DNA from: Acanthosoma haemorrhoidale
Lineage: Eukaryota; Arthropoda; Insecta; Hemiptera; Acanthosomatidae
Direction of reading: 5' to 3'
Length of the DNA: 64,000 nt
Assembly: GCA_930367205.1 (NCBI GenBank)
Contig: OV884014.1
Span: 70,287,104-70,351,103 of the forward strand
Under the pieces are notes generated by a model. The model saw nothing but the letters and a program-made list of their open reading frames with translations, made no database searches and was not told the origin of the DNA. Shown in pieces: positions 36,467-50,588 of this stretch (position 1 is the first letter of the stretch; each line of letters starts with the position of its first letter). The translations under genes and the position numbers were made by a program.

Positions 36467-36888
36467 CACACAAATAGTAACGTATATTTAATGTACAAGA
36501 CCTTTCGGCAGCTCACACTGCTATTTTCAAGTGCTAAAAAATGATGAAAAAAATCATAAATCACAATGTGATAACAAATGTTTAAAATAATGTAATGTAT
36601 AAAACTAAATATTTTTTATTTCCTTTACTATTTTGGATTCTGAACTTATATAATTTTAACCTTTTTTCTAATATTTAAAAAAATTGTTAGTTATCCTATA
36701 AGCTATGTACTCTATATAGATTATATTATTGTATTTGCTATAGACTTTAAAGTATATGATCTTCTATTATTTTATATATTTGGTACCACATTGTGATTTA
36801 TGATTTTTTATGTAATTTTTAGCCCTTGAAAATGTCAACGTGAGCTACCGAAAGCACTTGTGTGTTAAATACACATTACTATTTGTGG
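36467..36888. repeat. Inverted-repeat element with arms of about 100 bp
   Basis: 36467-36570 and 36787-36888 are inverted repeats of each other (shared blocks CACAAATAGTAA, CTTTCGG, AGCTCAC, ATTTTCAAG, AATCATAAATCACAATGTG), separated by about 216 bp of AT-rich sequence. Arms differ at roughly one base in five. It fits a foldback/MITE-like element or inverted pseudo-LTRs of a Penelope-like element. No coding capacity. Confidence 0.7.
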
Positions 36889-38452
36889 GTGGACACCTAA
36901 ATCTGAAATTTTTTCAATAATTTTAAATTACAAAAACAATTAAACAGTAAAGTAATACTAATATAAATTAAACAAAGGATTACTGCAGTACATGTGTAAT
37001 AAAAAGTTAAATCTAACGATAAGCTAGTAAAATATAAACATTACAACTTGTAATGGCATTAGTATAATCATGTATATGTAACTTTTAAGGATTTAATAAA
37101 ATTTCAATTATTTAACAAATTAATATTTAAATTAATTTAATTTAAATCAATCATAAATTAATAAAACGAAAATTGTGAACATTTTTGTTAGCCAGGGCTG
37201 TGTCCTAACAACTCAAGCAAAATACTAATATTATTTACAATACAATTAAACTACATATTACGTCCAAATTAGGATTCATCCCTTTTAATAAGCACAGCCA
37301 TTATTAAATAATAAATAATACAATTAGTTTAAATGAATTACATAATAAGTTATGAGAAAGAAAAAGTAAGTAAAGCCTTCAAATGAGTGAGAGCATAAAT
37401 AAAACAATGCAAGCGAGGTGATTCAGTCTCGACAAGATAGCTAAAGGAAAATCAAAATTTTTTTGGGTTTTTTGTTTTTACAAATTTAAATAAAGATAAA
37501 ATTGAGCGTGAGCAATCATACAATATATATACATACAATTTTCATAATGGCTGAGGTGTGCTTATCAGCTCTCTGTCTCCTTAACTGCTAATACATTAGT
37601 GTTTACATATAATTAACGTACTCCTAAACTTGGTCAAGCTTTCACATTATGTCCCAGGTCCCTCGATTGGGAATAGTCTAGTCCTTTATACAGGCATTAA
37701 TATCAATGGAATTTACGATTAATCTTGTTCCGTTAACTTGAGGGACTTTAGGGACAAAGCTATGTAATGTGAACGGATATTCTAAACTTATAAATTGATC
37801 CAATCCAGGGAAGTGGGTGAACATTTAGTCTTTAACATTTTTTTAATTGAAACAGTCTCAATCATTTTAATTCTATTGCATACAAACTTTAAAAGCAATC
37901 GAACTAGCAATAAAAAAGCACAACTATTTTCTCCATTATTTTTACAAATTGAAACAACTATAATAAAGGTCGCTTTGTTTGAAGATTCAGCAACAAAGCT
38001 TTGTATGAAGATAAAAACAGTATAACCTCACCGATTTTATTCATGGGAATGGATGGAAGGTGAATTCTATCTTCTCAACTTCCCCATCTAATTCAGTAAT
38101 GGCTTGGAAGCCAGAATTCCCATGCTATGAACTTTTTTTTAGTATTTTATCTTCTAATTTGTTTGACAGGGGCAGCTTAGATTAAAGAGCCGCTGAACAG
38201 AAATCAAAAAGTCCCAGGTTGAAATCTTTCCCTTACCACTATTTTTCTCTTTTACTAATAATTAATAAAATTTACACAAGTTGGATTTCATATCACAATT
38301 ATTAATAATACAATTCAATAAACCAATATTAATACATTTCAATAGACCAAGAAAATTATAATTAACTCATTTATTAACAATTTCTTGAAAAATGTTTTGA
38401 TTTACTTTCATGACACTCACTTTTGCCGTTCTATGAGGTTTTCCAAAAACCT

Positions 38453-38627
38453 AATAATGCTTGCAAGCAGTGAGGTCTTACTGTACATTGCTGGCATTCG
38501 TATAACACATTTTCCGTTCAGAAATACAGTATACCCTATGGAATAATGCTTGGAAGCAGTGAGGTCTTACTGTACATTGCTGGCATTCGTATAACACATT
38601 TTCCGTTCAGAAATACAGTATACCCTA
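38453..38627. repeat. Tandem duplication, 89-bp period, two copies
   Basis: 38453-38541 is repeated at 38542-38627 with a single internal difference (GCTTGCAAGCAG against GCTTGGAAGCAG). The near identity indicates a recent local duplication. Confidence 0.9.
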
Positions 38628-40109
38628 AGCAAGAAGGATTTTACATGTTATAAAATATTTTAAGTTCACCTAAAAAAAAATAAGATATATATTTAAACAG
38701 ATACTGATAAAATATTCTTATAAGTTTGTATAATACAAAAAAGCATCTCAGTGTTTTATAAAGGGGCCACTTTAGGAGTCCATTAGTGTTTCTATAAAAA
38801 CCAGAATTGAGGGTGAGAAGCCAAGAGGTATAAGTGACAAGACAATTCCATCATTTTGTGAAACCGCAGTTTAAAGTTAAATCATCTTGATAAATTCCCT
38901 GAAACTCTCAAGTCTGTATACTGCTTATATCATGGTTCTAGAATATTTATTGAACCATATGCTTTTGAAATAATTATTGTAATGTATTAACTATCCATAA
39001 CTAAACTTAACTCTATATTTTTTTTTGAGTTCTTGTACCTCTTGGGTTCTCACCCCCTCAATTATAAAATAAATAATCAAGAAAGTAATTATTGATAAGA
39101 GCTATAGTGTAACATTTAGTAAGACAGTAAATAGAATGTAGATGGGCATGATATGAGGTTGTCAGGATCAAAACCAGAAATCTCATAAATAAAAATTGAA
39201 AATATTATTACTCAGAAGATGATTGGAAAACTGCATAAAACAGTGAATCCACGACTGAACTTTATACTAAATCATTGGGAACTGTAACAAATTATTATTT
39301 GGGTGAGATCCACAATAAATTTTGGCAAATTAATCATATAACACATACATTCCATTGGAATATTTAAAATTTCATAATTAAAAAGTAAATTGTAGCATAT
39401 TAATGCTTAATTCATTAATGATAATTTGTTACAACATTAATTTATGGACCAAAACAAGAGTATTTTCCACACACAAAGCAAGGTTAGAACTAGTAACATG
39501 AAACACTTATTTTACAAGACACTTATACTTAAATATGTACATAAGCAACATATACATCCAAATGAATATAGGGGTACTTCCCCAATAATACACTAATAAC
39601 AAGAAAACCCTTCTCTTAATTATATAATATACTCTTCCCATGTTTCATGCCAACATTTTCTTCGTTCTCCAATTTTTATTAACAAACTTTCTCAAGGTCA
39701 ACAACAACAATAAAATTTTCCACAAGAAATTTTTAGACTTCATACCTAACAGCTGCCACAAGTATGTGGTGTGAAAACTAAAACACCTTGAAAGAAAATA
39801 ACAATCAGCAGAAGTCGAAGAAACAACAACTGCAAATAAAGCTGGTAGGTGAATTGGGTCCAACTTAAGTACGTTAGTACATCTATAAAAAGCTGGTCAC
39901 ATTTTAAGTAGATCCTTCCTTACTAGGACTTTTTTCTCCATTATAAAGGCTTGTTAACATAATTCTAAGATCATTCCAGAGAGTATAAAATTCCTTGTGG
40001 AAGATGTGACAACATATGTAAAAGGAACCTAAAGAAAACCAATTACTAGACGTGGAACAAATAAGGATAAAACATAGCGGGTTCTTCACATATATTAGTG
40101 ATTTTGGTC

Positions 40110-40183
40110 CATTTGATCCAACTATTACATTGAACTAAAAATAACACATTTGATCCAACTTTTGCATTGAACTAAAAATAACA
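40110..40183. repeat. Tandem duplication, 37-bp period, two copies
   Basis: CATTTGATCCAACT at 40110 recurs at 40147, and the following 23 bases also match with about two differences. Confidence 0.8.
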
Positions 40184-41230
40184 GACTCACCAATTACTTA
40201 AAAATTATTGAAATCAAATTCTCACAATCCTAATTTGATTAATGATCCCCCCTCCTCTCACCAAACAAAAACTTGACACTACAACGAAACCCTAAAAAAA
40301 TAAATAGTTCTTAAACAATATTCTATTCAACAGATAAAATTTTAATCCCCACTACTTGTTTACGGGAAGCTCCACTGTGCATACAAATAATGTAACATAA
40401 ACTATGATAAGTAATAATTAAATTGTTTGTAAAAATCAAAAAGTACAAAATGGCATAACCTTAATTTAAGTATTGTTATTTTATGACTTGTAATATACAT
40501 ATATAAACTGATATCTCCTCAAAATATAAATACAATGAATTAGTTAATCTACTAGACATGGATATTTAAGAATTTGTGCCAAATATTAATTATGAGAAAA
40601 GCTCAATTTCAAAAATATATAAATATATGTATATTTTTTTTGTGGAACAGTTAAGTCCAGTTATTTGTAAGTTCTTGCTTTAAAGTGCTCTCTAAATTTA
40701 GTTTTCTCAGAAATGAACTACTATAAAATAACTATTTACCAAACAATCAATAGTAAAAGCCATATAAAAAATAATATCTTAATGGTATAATAAACATAGC
40801 ATATCCTCACAATTAGTTAATAATAGCCATAGAAATTTAAAAAAATATAAATTATTAACGAGAGATAAATTATCTGAAATACAAGTATTCATACATAATA
40901 AAATGGGTAAATATAACAAAGGTGATCAAACAAAGAGGGCAGTGAAATTTAACCAATCACAATAGCTGTAATATTTATGATAATAGACATTAAAGATTAT
41001 ATTTGAATGCTAAATTAGAGAATTTGCACCTAAATATGCAGCTTTGATAGCTTGTGGTCTCTAAAGCTTGTGAAGGTTGTAATGGTTGTGGACTAAAATT
41101 TATTTGATAAAACACATACCGGTTTTATCAGTGTATAAGGTGCATGAATATGCTTGAAGAGTCAAAACATTGACTCATCGAACCTGATTATACGAATAAA
41201 ACATAATTAATGATGACCTATCTTGGAAAA

Positions 41231-41236
41231 TTTATT
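41231..41236 (-). promoter_or_regulatory. Possible polyadenylation signal of the IPP gene
   Basis: TTTATT on the + strand (AATAAA on minus), about 310 bases beyond the stop codon at 41546-41548. Others lie further on, so the true 3' end is open. Confidence 0.25.
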
Positions 41237-41545
41237 TTCAACACCTCAAGTACAAGGAAGTCTCTCTATTGTAAGTTTAACTTCTAACATTACTCCATTC
41301 CTTAAAAATCAACCTTATTATAATTAAATCAAAAATTAAAAAGTAAGATTGATGTTTAAGATTATGTTGGCAAATTAAACTCAGCTTAATGTACAAGCTA
41401 ATTTTTTTAAAGGCGCCTCTTATACGCCGATAAATGCTGTATATTATTTTAAATCAAAAAACATGCTGTGTGCAGCGACATACACTTCTGAAATTACTAC
41501 AATACAGAGAGCTATAATAAAGCCCAAGAGAGTGATTTAATGACA

Positions 41546-44500
41546 TCAAAGGACTATAGCTGCTGCTTCACTCCTGCTGTCGGGAAGAGGTGTAGAGTCC
41601 TCCCAGACTCCCTTCTCTGGATCGTACATCTCTACTGAAGCTATCGTTACCTGGGCTCTGTAGAAGTTTACCTCGTGTGTCTGGTCACCGCCCATTACGT
41701 ACAGGTAACCTCCAGCAGCAGCAACTGCTGGGCTCGCTCTGCCAACTTTCAGCAGACCGCAATAAGACCATTTGTTCTACAGACATGTTTTTCTCATTAG
41801 AAACAAAAAAAAAACTAACTGACTAGTAATCATAATTATCATGATTGGCAGATTGATTTACGTGTTTATATATTATTAAATATGCATATATACAGTCCAT
41901 TCAATAATCAAGGTTTCATTTCATAAAAGAGAAGAGGTTTTGTTGTTTGATCAACAGAAGGAGTCAATTGTGAGAAGCAGTCCTAAGTTATATATCGAGG
42001 AGGCAATGTTTAAGAAATAAATGAATCTCCAACTAATATGGTTATGCTGTGATACAATTAACCACGTGGCATTGGAGACAGAAGCCATCCAAAAAGAAGA
42101 TAATATGTAATATATAATAAAATTTAATTGAATTATGGTATTTTTTCATGTAGGAGTTAAGCAATCATCGACAAAGAATTATAATGTAGAATGAGATCAA
42201 ATTTAAAAAACAATGCATCCAATGTTGTGTATATATATACGCTTGATCAAATATGTAATATATATGAGATAAAATAAATTTGGTAAAGAAAATAAGACTG
42301 ATGTATTAAAATTTGTAACTGGAAGGGATAAAGTAAAGGAAACTATTAAAGGAAATTCCATAAAAATAATTAGCTTTTATTAATAAGACAAGAGAATTTG
42401 GAAAATAAATCTGGCATATAATTGGATAGGTCAGTGAAGAACTTCTAGGAAAAAAAAAAATAAGAAAAGACGTAAGCAGAGAGGAAGTCAAATAGAAAAG
42501 TCTTAAAGAGCAGAGGTTTCATCAGAGCTCTCCTAGAGGTAGGTAGGTATTTGATGTGGCTAAGTATATGTGTTGTCTAAGCACATGTTATGATTCAGCC
42601 AGACAACAGTGGAGTTGTTTATGGAACAGTTTTGGTTAGTTTAATACTTTATAATAAGCAAGCACTAGAAGAAATAAAGTACTAAATTCAATATGATACT
42701 TTTAATTTAAACTAAATGGTTTGCTTTTATAATTAAACATATTTTTGAACTAATAATTAAATGATCTATTTTGAGTTCCTTTATCTTTCTTACTTTAAAT
42801 AAATTGTAATTCAGTACAATTTTTTTATCATTGTATTGATAGGTAAATAAACATGCATAGTTTTTCAATCATAAATAAAAAAAAATTATTTACCTGCTCA
42901 AATGAATACCTCTCGACTGATCTGAGAACATCATGTTCCTTGTTGATACCTCCGACTACGTATAGGTAGCCGTTGAGTATGGCCACTCCAATCTGTGACC
43001 TCGGCTCAAGCATTGGAGCGAGATTGTGACAGTCACCTGTTGCTGGATCAAGGCAAAGCAAGTCCTGCAGATGTCTCCTCGAATGGGTGCATCCTCCAAC
43101 GATGTAAATTAGCCCTTTTAAAATATATAAATCAGACTTAGGCTTCTTTATCAGAACAATTTAATGAGACTTTAATTTTGGTAACAGATACAACAAATGG
43201 TCTTTTCTTTGTTATTATATTGTAATATTGGGCCATAAATATTATAAAACTAGCTTTTGCTATTAAATGTTTCCAAGGAGTTTCAAATATTAATTTGTTT
43301 TTGTAAAACTTTTCATTTCAAGCATATGCAGTTTATTCTCAAATGTACTTAAAACTTCAAGAAGCTTTTTAGCCTAAGGATTCAAGAGGACCTAGACAGT
43401 CACCATTTGGACTAAACAGAATAAGAAATAAAACACCTTCTGTCTTTCTACAGCTTTATCTATTTTAAACCGAAAGTTTTCGACGGACTATGATGTCAAT
43501 CTCGAGGGTTCCAGCTGTAACATTCGAAAGACACTAATACGATTTTGTTACAGTTTCAAAGCCACACATGTATAATTACATTAAAAACTGTTAAATTTAA
43601 ACAGTTATAACAATCTAATGGCCAATATTGTTCAATTTTAAAATCTCATGACTCAAGTCATTTTAAGTTAAAATAGTTTAAAATCTATATAAATAACATT
43701 AAAATTATTGGTGAATTCTTGTGATTATTGTGGGTGTGGTTTTAAGGAGTGTTTTGGCCTGACCTTTGGTAATAAAGGGCGGGGGGATTGGTAGGATTTT
43801 CTGATGACGAGTGGGAATGGTCAGTTTTGTAGTGGGTGCAGCTGAGTACATTTGTCGGAAGAAACAAGCATTCCAGCATCAACATTTGTGCAGAAAGCTT
43901 CCTACCCAGGGAAATCCACCAGCTATCGCCAAATTAAAGATATTTAAATCCTAATTTTAAAAGCATAGCAATTATAAAGAGCATTATTAAATATTCAGAT
44001 CAAACTGCCCAAGTAATAACGTCATATTTCTGAAATCAAAAATGTTATTTAAGAGTTACAATAGTTTAAACTAAACATTTCTGAAAAAAAATACTGTATT
44101 TCAAAATAAGGTGGTTTTAAGAATTAATCTGGTATAAAAAAACAAAAACAAAAAAAGGAACTGATTGGGTATAGATCTTACTTTTCTATATAGTCAGCGT
44201 TTAAAATTTCAAAAAAGTACTTATCACTTGGATGGGTTGAAATGAACCTTGCAGGTGGGCTTTACCTTCATATGAAACAACTCCCATACTGAACCTAGGC
44301 TCTGGCAATTCTCCTTCCAAGTGCCACTCATCAAGAACAGGGTTGTATCTGACAGGAAAAAATTGTTTAAGTATATTATTGGATACAAATATTAACTATG
44401 ATATAATTTATCATACAACAAATTTATTTGTAATCATTGATAGAAAATATAAATAAATATCTCCTTTATGATCAAATATCTACATTATTACACCAGAGAA

Positions 44501-47500
44501 TTATTTTTTCCATTTTGTATAAATATTTGACCAATTATTTATGCATTTATAAAATCCCATTTAGCGCTTAAAAGCAGGACTTTATAATATTTATGACAAA
44601 TGTACTATTCATCTACTACTGATTCATTTACTAAATGTTGTCGGTACAGTTTATAAAAATTTTAATTTTAATAACAACAGTCGCAACTTTGGTGTAGCTC
44701 TAAGATGATACTGAGGGAGTTAATACAGCCATCCCCGCTCTCTCTCCAGGGAAACTTAGTCAATTATGTTTTTTTTACTTGTTAAGATATTGTAAGTTCT
44801 AAAGATGGCTTAAAATGAGCTCTAATAAATATTTGGCTTCGAAAGAAGAAGAAAAAAATATTAATATTATTTTATGTGTTGAAAATATGTCAAGATTGAT
44901 AGTTTTAATACTATCCTACTTACTTACTTGTTTAGTAGCCCTAAAGAAATGAACATTAAATGGAATCATATCCAATCAACTTAACAACGGAATCAGTTAT
45001 TGCAGAACAGAATATTCAATACGGAATATTATTATTTGTAGAGAAAAAACAAACTAGTGTTAAAAAGTTCTAAACCAAAACATAATATGAATGGGTTAAT
45101 TAACATTAAACTGTTAAAAGTTACCTTTCAATAGATCCTCCAATGTCGTCACCGACCCAGCCTCCGAGAGCATACAATTCACCCTCAACTGCGCATAAAC
45201 CAAACTCGCACCTGGGTACCACCTATATAATATGAAGGTAGTATTTATAAAACATGGCAAAAGCAGTTTTAAAATCCATTGATTAAGGCATCTCATATAT
45301 TGGCTAGACATTTTAAATCTAATTATGAATCACATTAGTAAGAAAAAATATATGTTCCTGTTCGGGCCAGAATACTAATATGCCGAGTTATTTACTATTT
45401 TGTGGGCGAACAGGAGAGGGTATATATTTTTTATATTAACCAATTGTATTTATTTACTTTTTATGTAATTTATCTTACATAAAAAGTTTTAATGGCCCAT
45501 TCCAACCAAACCTCTCCCCCCCACCTGTGTTGGTACCGAATAGTCAATAGGATCTCATAATCAGTTGACATGACGCTAAAGGAGCTGAAACTGGATATTT
45601 ACCACATTACTCCACAGGACATTTACCACCAGAGGACGACAGCACCGTCCAGTCCAGGTGCTTCTTGAGTAAAGCTGGTGAAAATGCTGAGAAAAGCCAC
45701 CAGAGAGGCAACTATAAGCTCCTAACTGGGACTTGAGGTCAGTCGATTAAGAGACTCTTACCTACCACAATCAGTCTGCCAAGTTATTTTTTTTTTGGAA
45801 GGACTGAAAAAAAATAACCCAAGAAAACTCTTACCGATCACAAGTCAGTCACGCGAGGAGACCCAGTATTCTTAACCACTACACTTAGTCATTCGAAGAG
45901 ACCCAATCCGCCAAAAGGCTACGATGAGTCTCTGTTTCTTATTTTTATTATATTTCAATTATTATTATAATTCCTCGTAATTTAATTCTAAGTAACCGAT
46001 CCTAACAGACCAATATATAAAGAGTGATGATACCCTCTCAGAAATATAATTGTGATATCAGTTTAAAAAATTTTCCAGATAGTTTCATTTTTGCGATTCA
46101 CCCTATACTGAAAGCAAAAGGTATGCTATGTCAACATTGGACTTTGATTTCTTAAATTCTTGGGGGGATTTTACTTGAACTTTATATTGTTAGAGGCCAT
46201 ATTGGTCACAATATTTCCCATAATGAATGACAATAGGCTATACACCTAAGTGTTAACAAGGGATAGAAATTTACAAGTAGTCATATGGTTTATAGGACAC
46301 TATCTGCCCTTATTTTTATCTGCAGTTTTTATTAATTTGCTTTATTAAAAGTAAATTTCTTCAAGATTGTAAATGTGTTTATTGTATGTTTATTATTTTA
46401 TGTTGTCTAGCTTGTAAATGGACATAATATAATACTATAGAACCCAATAGAACAAATAATTTCATACAATTTCTAGTAAGTTAATTGAACTAATACTGAA
46501 ATTTACTACTAATCGGACTTACCATACTCGCAACTTTAGACCAGGTGTTGGTAAGAAGGTCATAGGTCTCTCCATTTGCTAATATTTGACTTTCGTGCTC
46601 TCCCCCGACAACATATATTTTCCCATTTAGAGCTGCGACTCCAGGGAGAATCCTTCCAATTTCCATAGGTTGAATCCCTTTATACCACTCACTAAAATAT
46701 AAAAATGACAGTATGGACAAATTAACAATAAAAAGTATTACCCACAATGTAAAATTATAAATAGTTCACCCAGAGTAGCAATCGTAGCGCTCAACAGTAT
46801 CATAGGTCCACTCCAAAGAGCGTGTCCAAGTTTTAACCATTTCTCTTTTACTTCCACCGATGACAAATATTGTCTTTTTTGCACAAAGCCGTGGATAGGC
46901 AAGAAGTGGTACTAAATTTCCTTTCTTTAAAACAAGATCCTTTTTTACAGACCTCAAAGCAACCTGAAAATTATTTGTGATAACATTTGTAACTTACTTT
47001 TTGCTATAATAGTAGGGTTTTTTTAATAAACATATCTACCTTTAGACTGGCATCTGGAGTATCAGAGATTGATCTTTCCAACAATGTAACAGAGATAAGG
47101 GGCAAACGAACATGTCTAAGAAGTTCAAAAACAAACCTCTTTCTAGAGAGTAAATCATAACTAATCCACCTCATTACAGCTTGGAACACCTGAAAATCAC
47201 ACATTTATACAAATGATTTTTATAACAGTTAAAAACTACCAATTAATAAGTAAAAATAAGTACCAAATGACCAAAAAGTTAAAACTAGAGATGGACTCCC
47301 TCATTCCTAACCCATTCTATCCCCTTAACTTGAAGTTACAACCTAATATTTGTAAACAACTCATTTTATTATTTGTTTTGACTTTTATCATTATTCACAA
47401 ATTATTCTGCTTTGATAGATTATGTTCACATATATCAGTGGATTTTTTCTCCAAAAAAATAATATAACTTACAAGACAACACCACATGGTGATTGAAGGC

Positions 47501-50500
47501 CAATGGAGGGATAAAATATGCTGTGTTAAGGAAAATGATTTTATTACTAAACTGGATGATTAAAATATCAGAGATTAAACTAATTAATTTCCAATTCTGT
47601 AAGTCTAATTATCAATAATTTGTTCATGTTACGAGACAGTGTCTTACCTGATACTCAGAATCCACTTTGAGGAGCTCACTATCGAGGAAGTTTAAAAGAT
47701 GATCTTTTGGCAATTCGCAAAATTCTTCTTCAAATGTAATGCAAGGAAAATTATTTTCAATAAAGTTCCTAGCAGTCTTTGCCAGTTCGACACAGTTATG
47801 GTCAGTAGAAAATCTGAAATAAATATAATTTTATTATATGACTATTAAGTATTAGGGCAAATGGTCTAACGTCATCAGACAATAAACACACTTGCGTGTG
47901 ATCTCTGTACGCAAAATTAAACATATAAGGTACAATTGAATTCAAATTGTCATCATACCTGTATATCCCAACAGCGTTAGTAATGTGGAGTTCATTTCTT
48001 AAAAATTCTGTACAACCTTGAACAACTTCTTTCAACTCTAGCATATCACCAGCGACAATGAGATCTTGTACATTCTCTTGACATAAAGACATTTCACCTA
48101 GAATAAAAACAAAAGTAAATTATAAGAAAAGAACATAAAAATGTACATAATATCTAAGAAGATATCTCCAATTGCAACAAAAAAAAATGGGTATATACTA
48201 AAAATCATTGTTATTTTTGTTTATACTTATTTCTTATAAAACATGGTGTGGTATCTTTTTTTTTTATTGCACTATAAGTTTAATGCTTCATCTTCTATCC
48301 AATATTTCACTTGATATGCATCTTCAGTTATTATGCTAAGTAAGTCAATAATGTTTTTTTTTTTAAATATTGCGCATAAATGGTTATTCATACAGCAATG
48401 TTCTGCAGTTTATTATTACACTAAAATTAACTCAAAAATTAAATAGGTCTTTTATTTTACCAAATACTAATCATAAGTTGTGGTTGATCTATTTATTTAA
48501 TAAAAAATGTTTTGTAAAAAATAAAATTAATTTTTGAAAATATCTACCTGTATAAATAAAATTTATGATCATTTTCAATATATCCGCTTGAATGTAGTGG
48601 ATTTCAACTTGATCTTTTTCCATTTCAGCTAAACCAGAAGCAAACATAGCTTTGAAATACGGACTGCTTGCTGACAGTATAGAACGATGAGCCTAAAAAT
48701 TAATAAAAATAAGCTAGAAAAAAAACTGAATGAAGATATGTTAAAATTATGATTGATTAAATTTAAGTGCAATATATCTCGACAAGAGTTTACAATAGAC
48801 AAAAACAGTTCACTGTAAACTAATACCTCAACAAAGAATAGAATATTAAACAGAGGCTCCAGACATATCCTTGAAGAATGACTAAGAAGGTACTGTACCA
48901 CAGGAAAATGATGAGGTTATTACATTATCATTAGCATGAAGTATAATTAAGGACCAGGTACCCGCTAAACTTTTAGAATATAGTAGAGGTGCTATCTTTT
49001 GAGTAAGTATAGCAAATAATATAAGATACATAGATTGAAGAAATGAAAATGCATGTCCCATTCGCAAGAAGGGAGACTAACTCAATTGTAGCAGTGACAG
49101 ATCTATTCCCCTCCAGTACAGTTTCACCTTTCATCATTCTTTGTTCCTCCAGTTTTGCTCTTCAGCCAGCCATTCCTGCTAAATCCCAGACAGCCTCATA
49201 GGATTTATCTTACCAAGCAATTCACAACGGGACACCACATCACCGCCAAATGATAAACAACTAATGGCCAGAATGGACTACTTCTTCACCTTATGTACAA
49301 ACACTATAAAGTAACTATTGAAAGCAAGAGAGCGATTTACACAACTATGCTTGAACCGACCTGATCCTACCTAATATATGACTTACGAGACTATATCTTT
49401 CACATTCAGTGCTTGTAATTCAGACTACTTCACCATACAGCCAATGGTCCTTCCCAAAGTTAAACAATCTTTCTCCGGTTCCCAAGTTATGGGAATATTC
49501 AAAGATTTCCTCTGGTTATTAATTGATTTTTTTTGCAAAACATAGGACTGCTTGTTACTTCAATATATGTCAAGGATACTTTACCAAGTCTGTGTAAATA
49601 AAAATAAGAACAGAAAGGTCAAAAAAATTATCGAAATGCTTAAGTTATCCGCGTGCTTTATTCTATTTTATTATTTCTTATTCTATTAAGATAATTAGAA
49701 ACCCTTGACAAGGAAGAAAACAAAATCATTGCTAAAAGAGCTAAGGGAAACCAATGTTTTACTTAGTGCAAAAAGCTTTCAGTTTCAACAACCTCCCATA
49801 ATAACAAAGAAACTGAGACTGTGAGCCGCTCGTAAGCATAGTGAAGGCTGTGTTCATAACAAAAAAATTTGTAGACTAACTAACAAAACTCATGCCCGAA
49901 CAAGGTTGAGATGACTGGATAACACTAGTCAATGTAACAAGCTTGTATAATGAATACAAAGAGAAAGGCTGTACATTACAGAGCAATACTGTATGCTTGG
50001 ATGACGAGCACATGATATTTAATCCTATGGCGTTAAATCTACAAAGGGGCCCCTTGAAAGATTGTAAGGATGTTATCGATTACATGTTAATGTGAATGTA
50101 CCAAAGGAATCAGATTAGATAATATATTGTAGACAGCATTTTCAGTTCAACTCCTCCATACTAACTTAAAAGAAGAAGCTCAAAGCCACTAACCCCATAT
50201 AGTAGGAATTACAAAACCTCTTAATTTGTATTAACTAATACACTTTCAAGTCCATTTAATTAATAATAGAACAATTTATAAATCACCATTATAATCCATA
50301 TGACTGGTCCAAAAAAATGCAGTAGCCTTTCCTTAAAGAAAGGGAAGTGAATAAAACCGAAAAACTCACCTTGATAACAGCATCTCCAGCAACTATCTCA
50401 ACATCACAAAATTTACTGTTTTGCCTGAGTAAATTGAGGTTTTGGAGCATATTATTAGCATGACAGGTGCTCTTAAACACTTTGTCAGTTTTCTCAGGGG

Positions 50501-50588
50501 ATTTTGCATTGGAAGGCAGGATTAGTTCACACCTCTGGAACTGGAGTCCAGACAATCCGCCAGTTGATTTACTCCTCATAGGTGGCAT
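41546..50588 (-). CDS. Ipp: BTB-BACK-kelch protein, orthologue of actin-binding protein IPP (11 exons)
   Basis: Exons (minus): 50588-50370, 48692-48548, 48097-47959, 47813-47648, 47189-47040, 46963-46770, 46691-46523, 45222-45125, 44348-44266, 43114-42894, 41776-41546. All junctions are GT-AG and in phase; the total is 604 residues (IPP is about 580). The first in-frame ATG is 50588, with A at -3. BTB spans about 60-165 (NSKFCDVEIVAGDAVIK, AHRSILSASSPYFKAMFASG, LIVAGDMLELKEVV), BACK about 170-275 (SEYQVFQAVMRWI, VRLPLISVTLL), and six kelch repeats follow from about 300, with YALGGWVGDDIGGSIER in the third. That repeat and the VALRSV...K linker closely match IPP among kelch proteins. The family acts as Cullin-3 ubiquitin-ligase adaptors and binds actin; IPP's substrate is unknown to me. 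Introns 1 and 8 hold unidentified repeat-like DNA. Confidence 0.9.

Larger units (their letters stand above)
35010..41545. other. Spacer between two convergent genes
   Basis: Very AT-rich, no coding frame on either strand. It holds an inverted-repeat element at 36467-36888, an 89-bp tandem duplication at 38453-38627 and a 37-bp duplication at 40110-40183. A weak B-box-like SINE trace lies near 38190-38230. The left part downstream of 34902 and the right part below 41546 must hold the 3' UTRs of the two converging genes, and a long IPP 3' UTR is possible. Confidence 0.5.

Noticed and set aside
36214..36564. 116-codon minus-strand frame
   Set aside because: It overlaps one arm of the inverted-repeat element at 36467-36888 and has no coding character.
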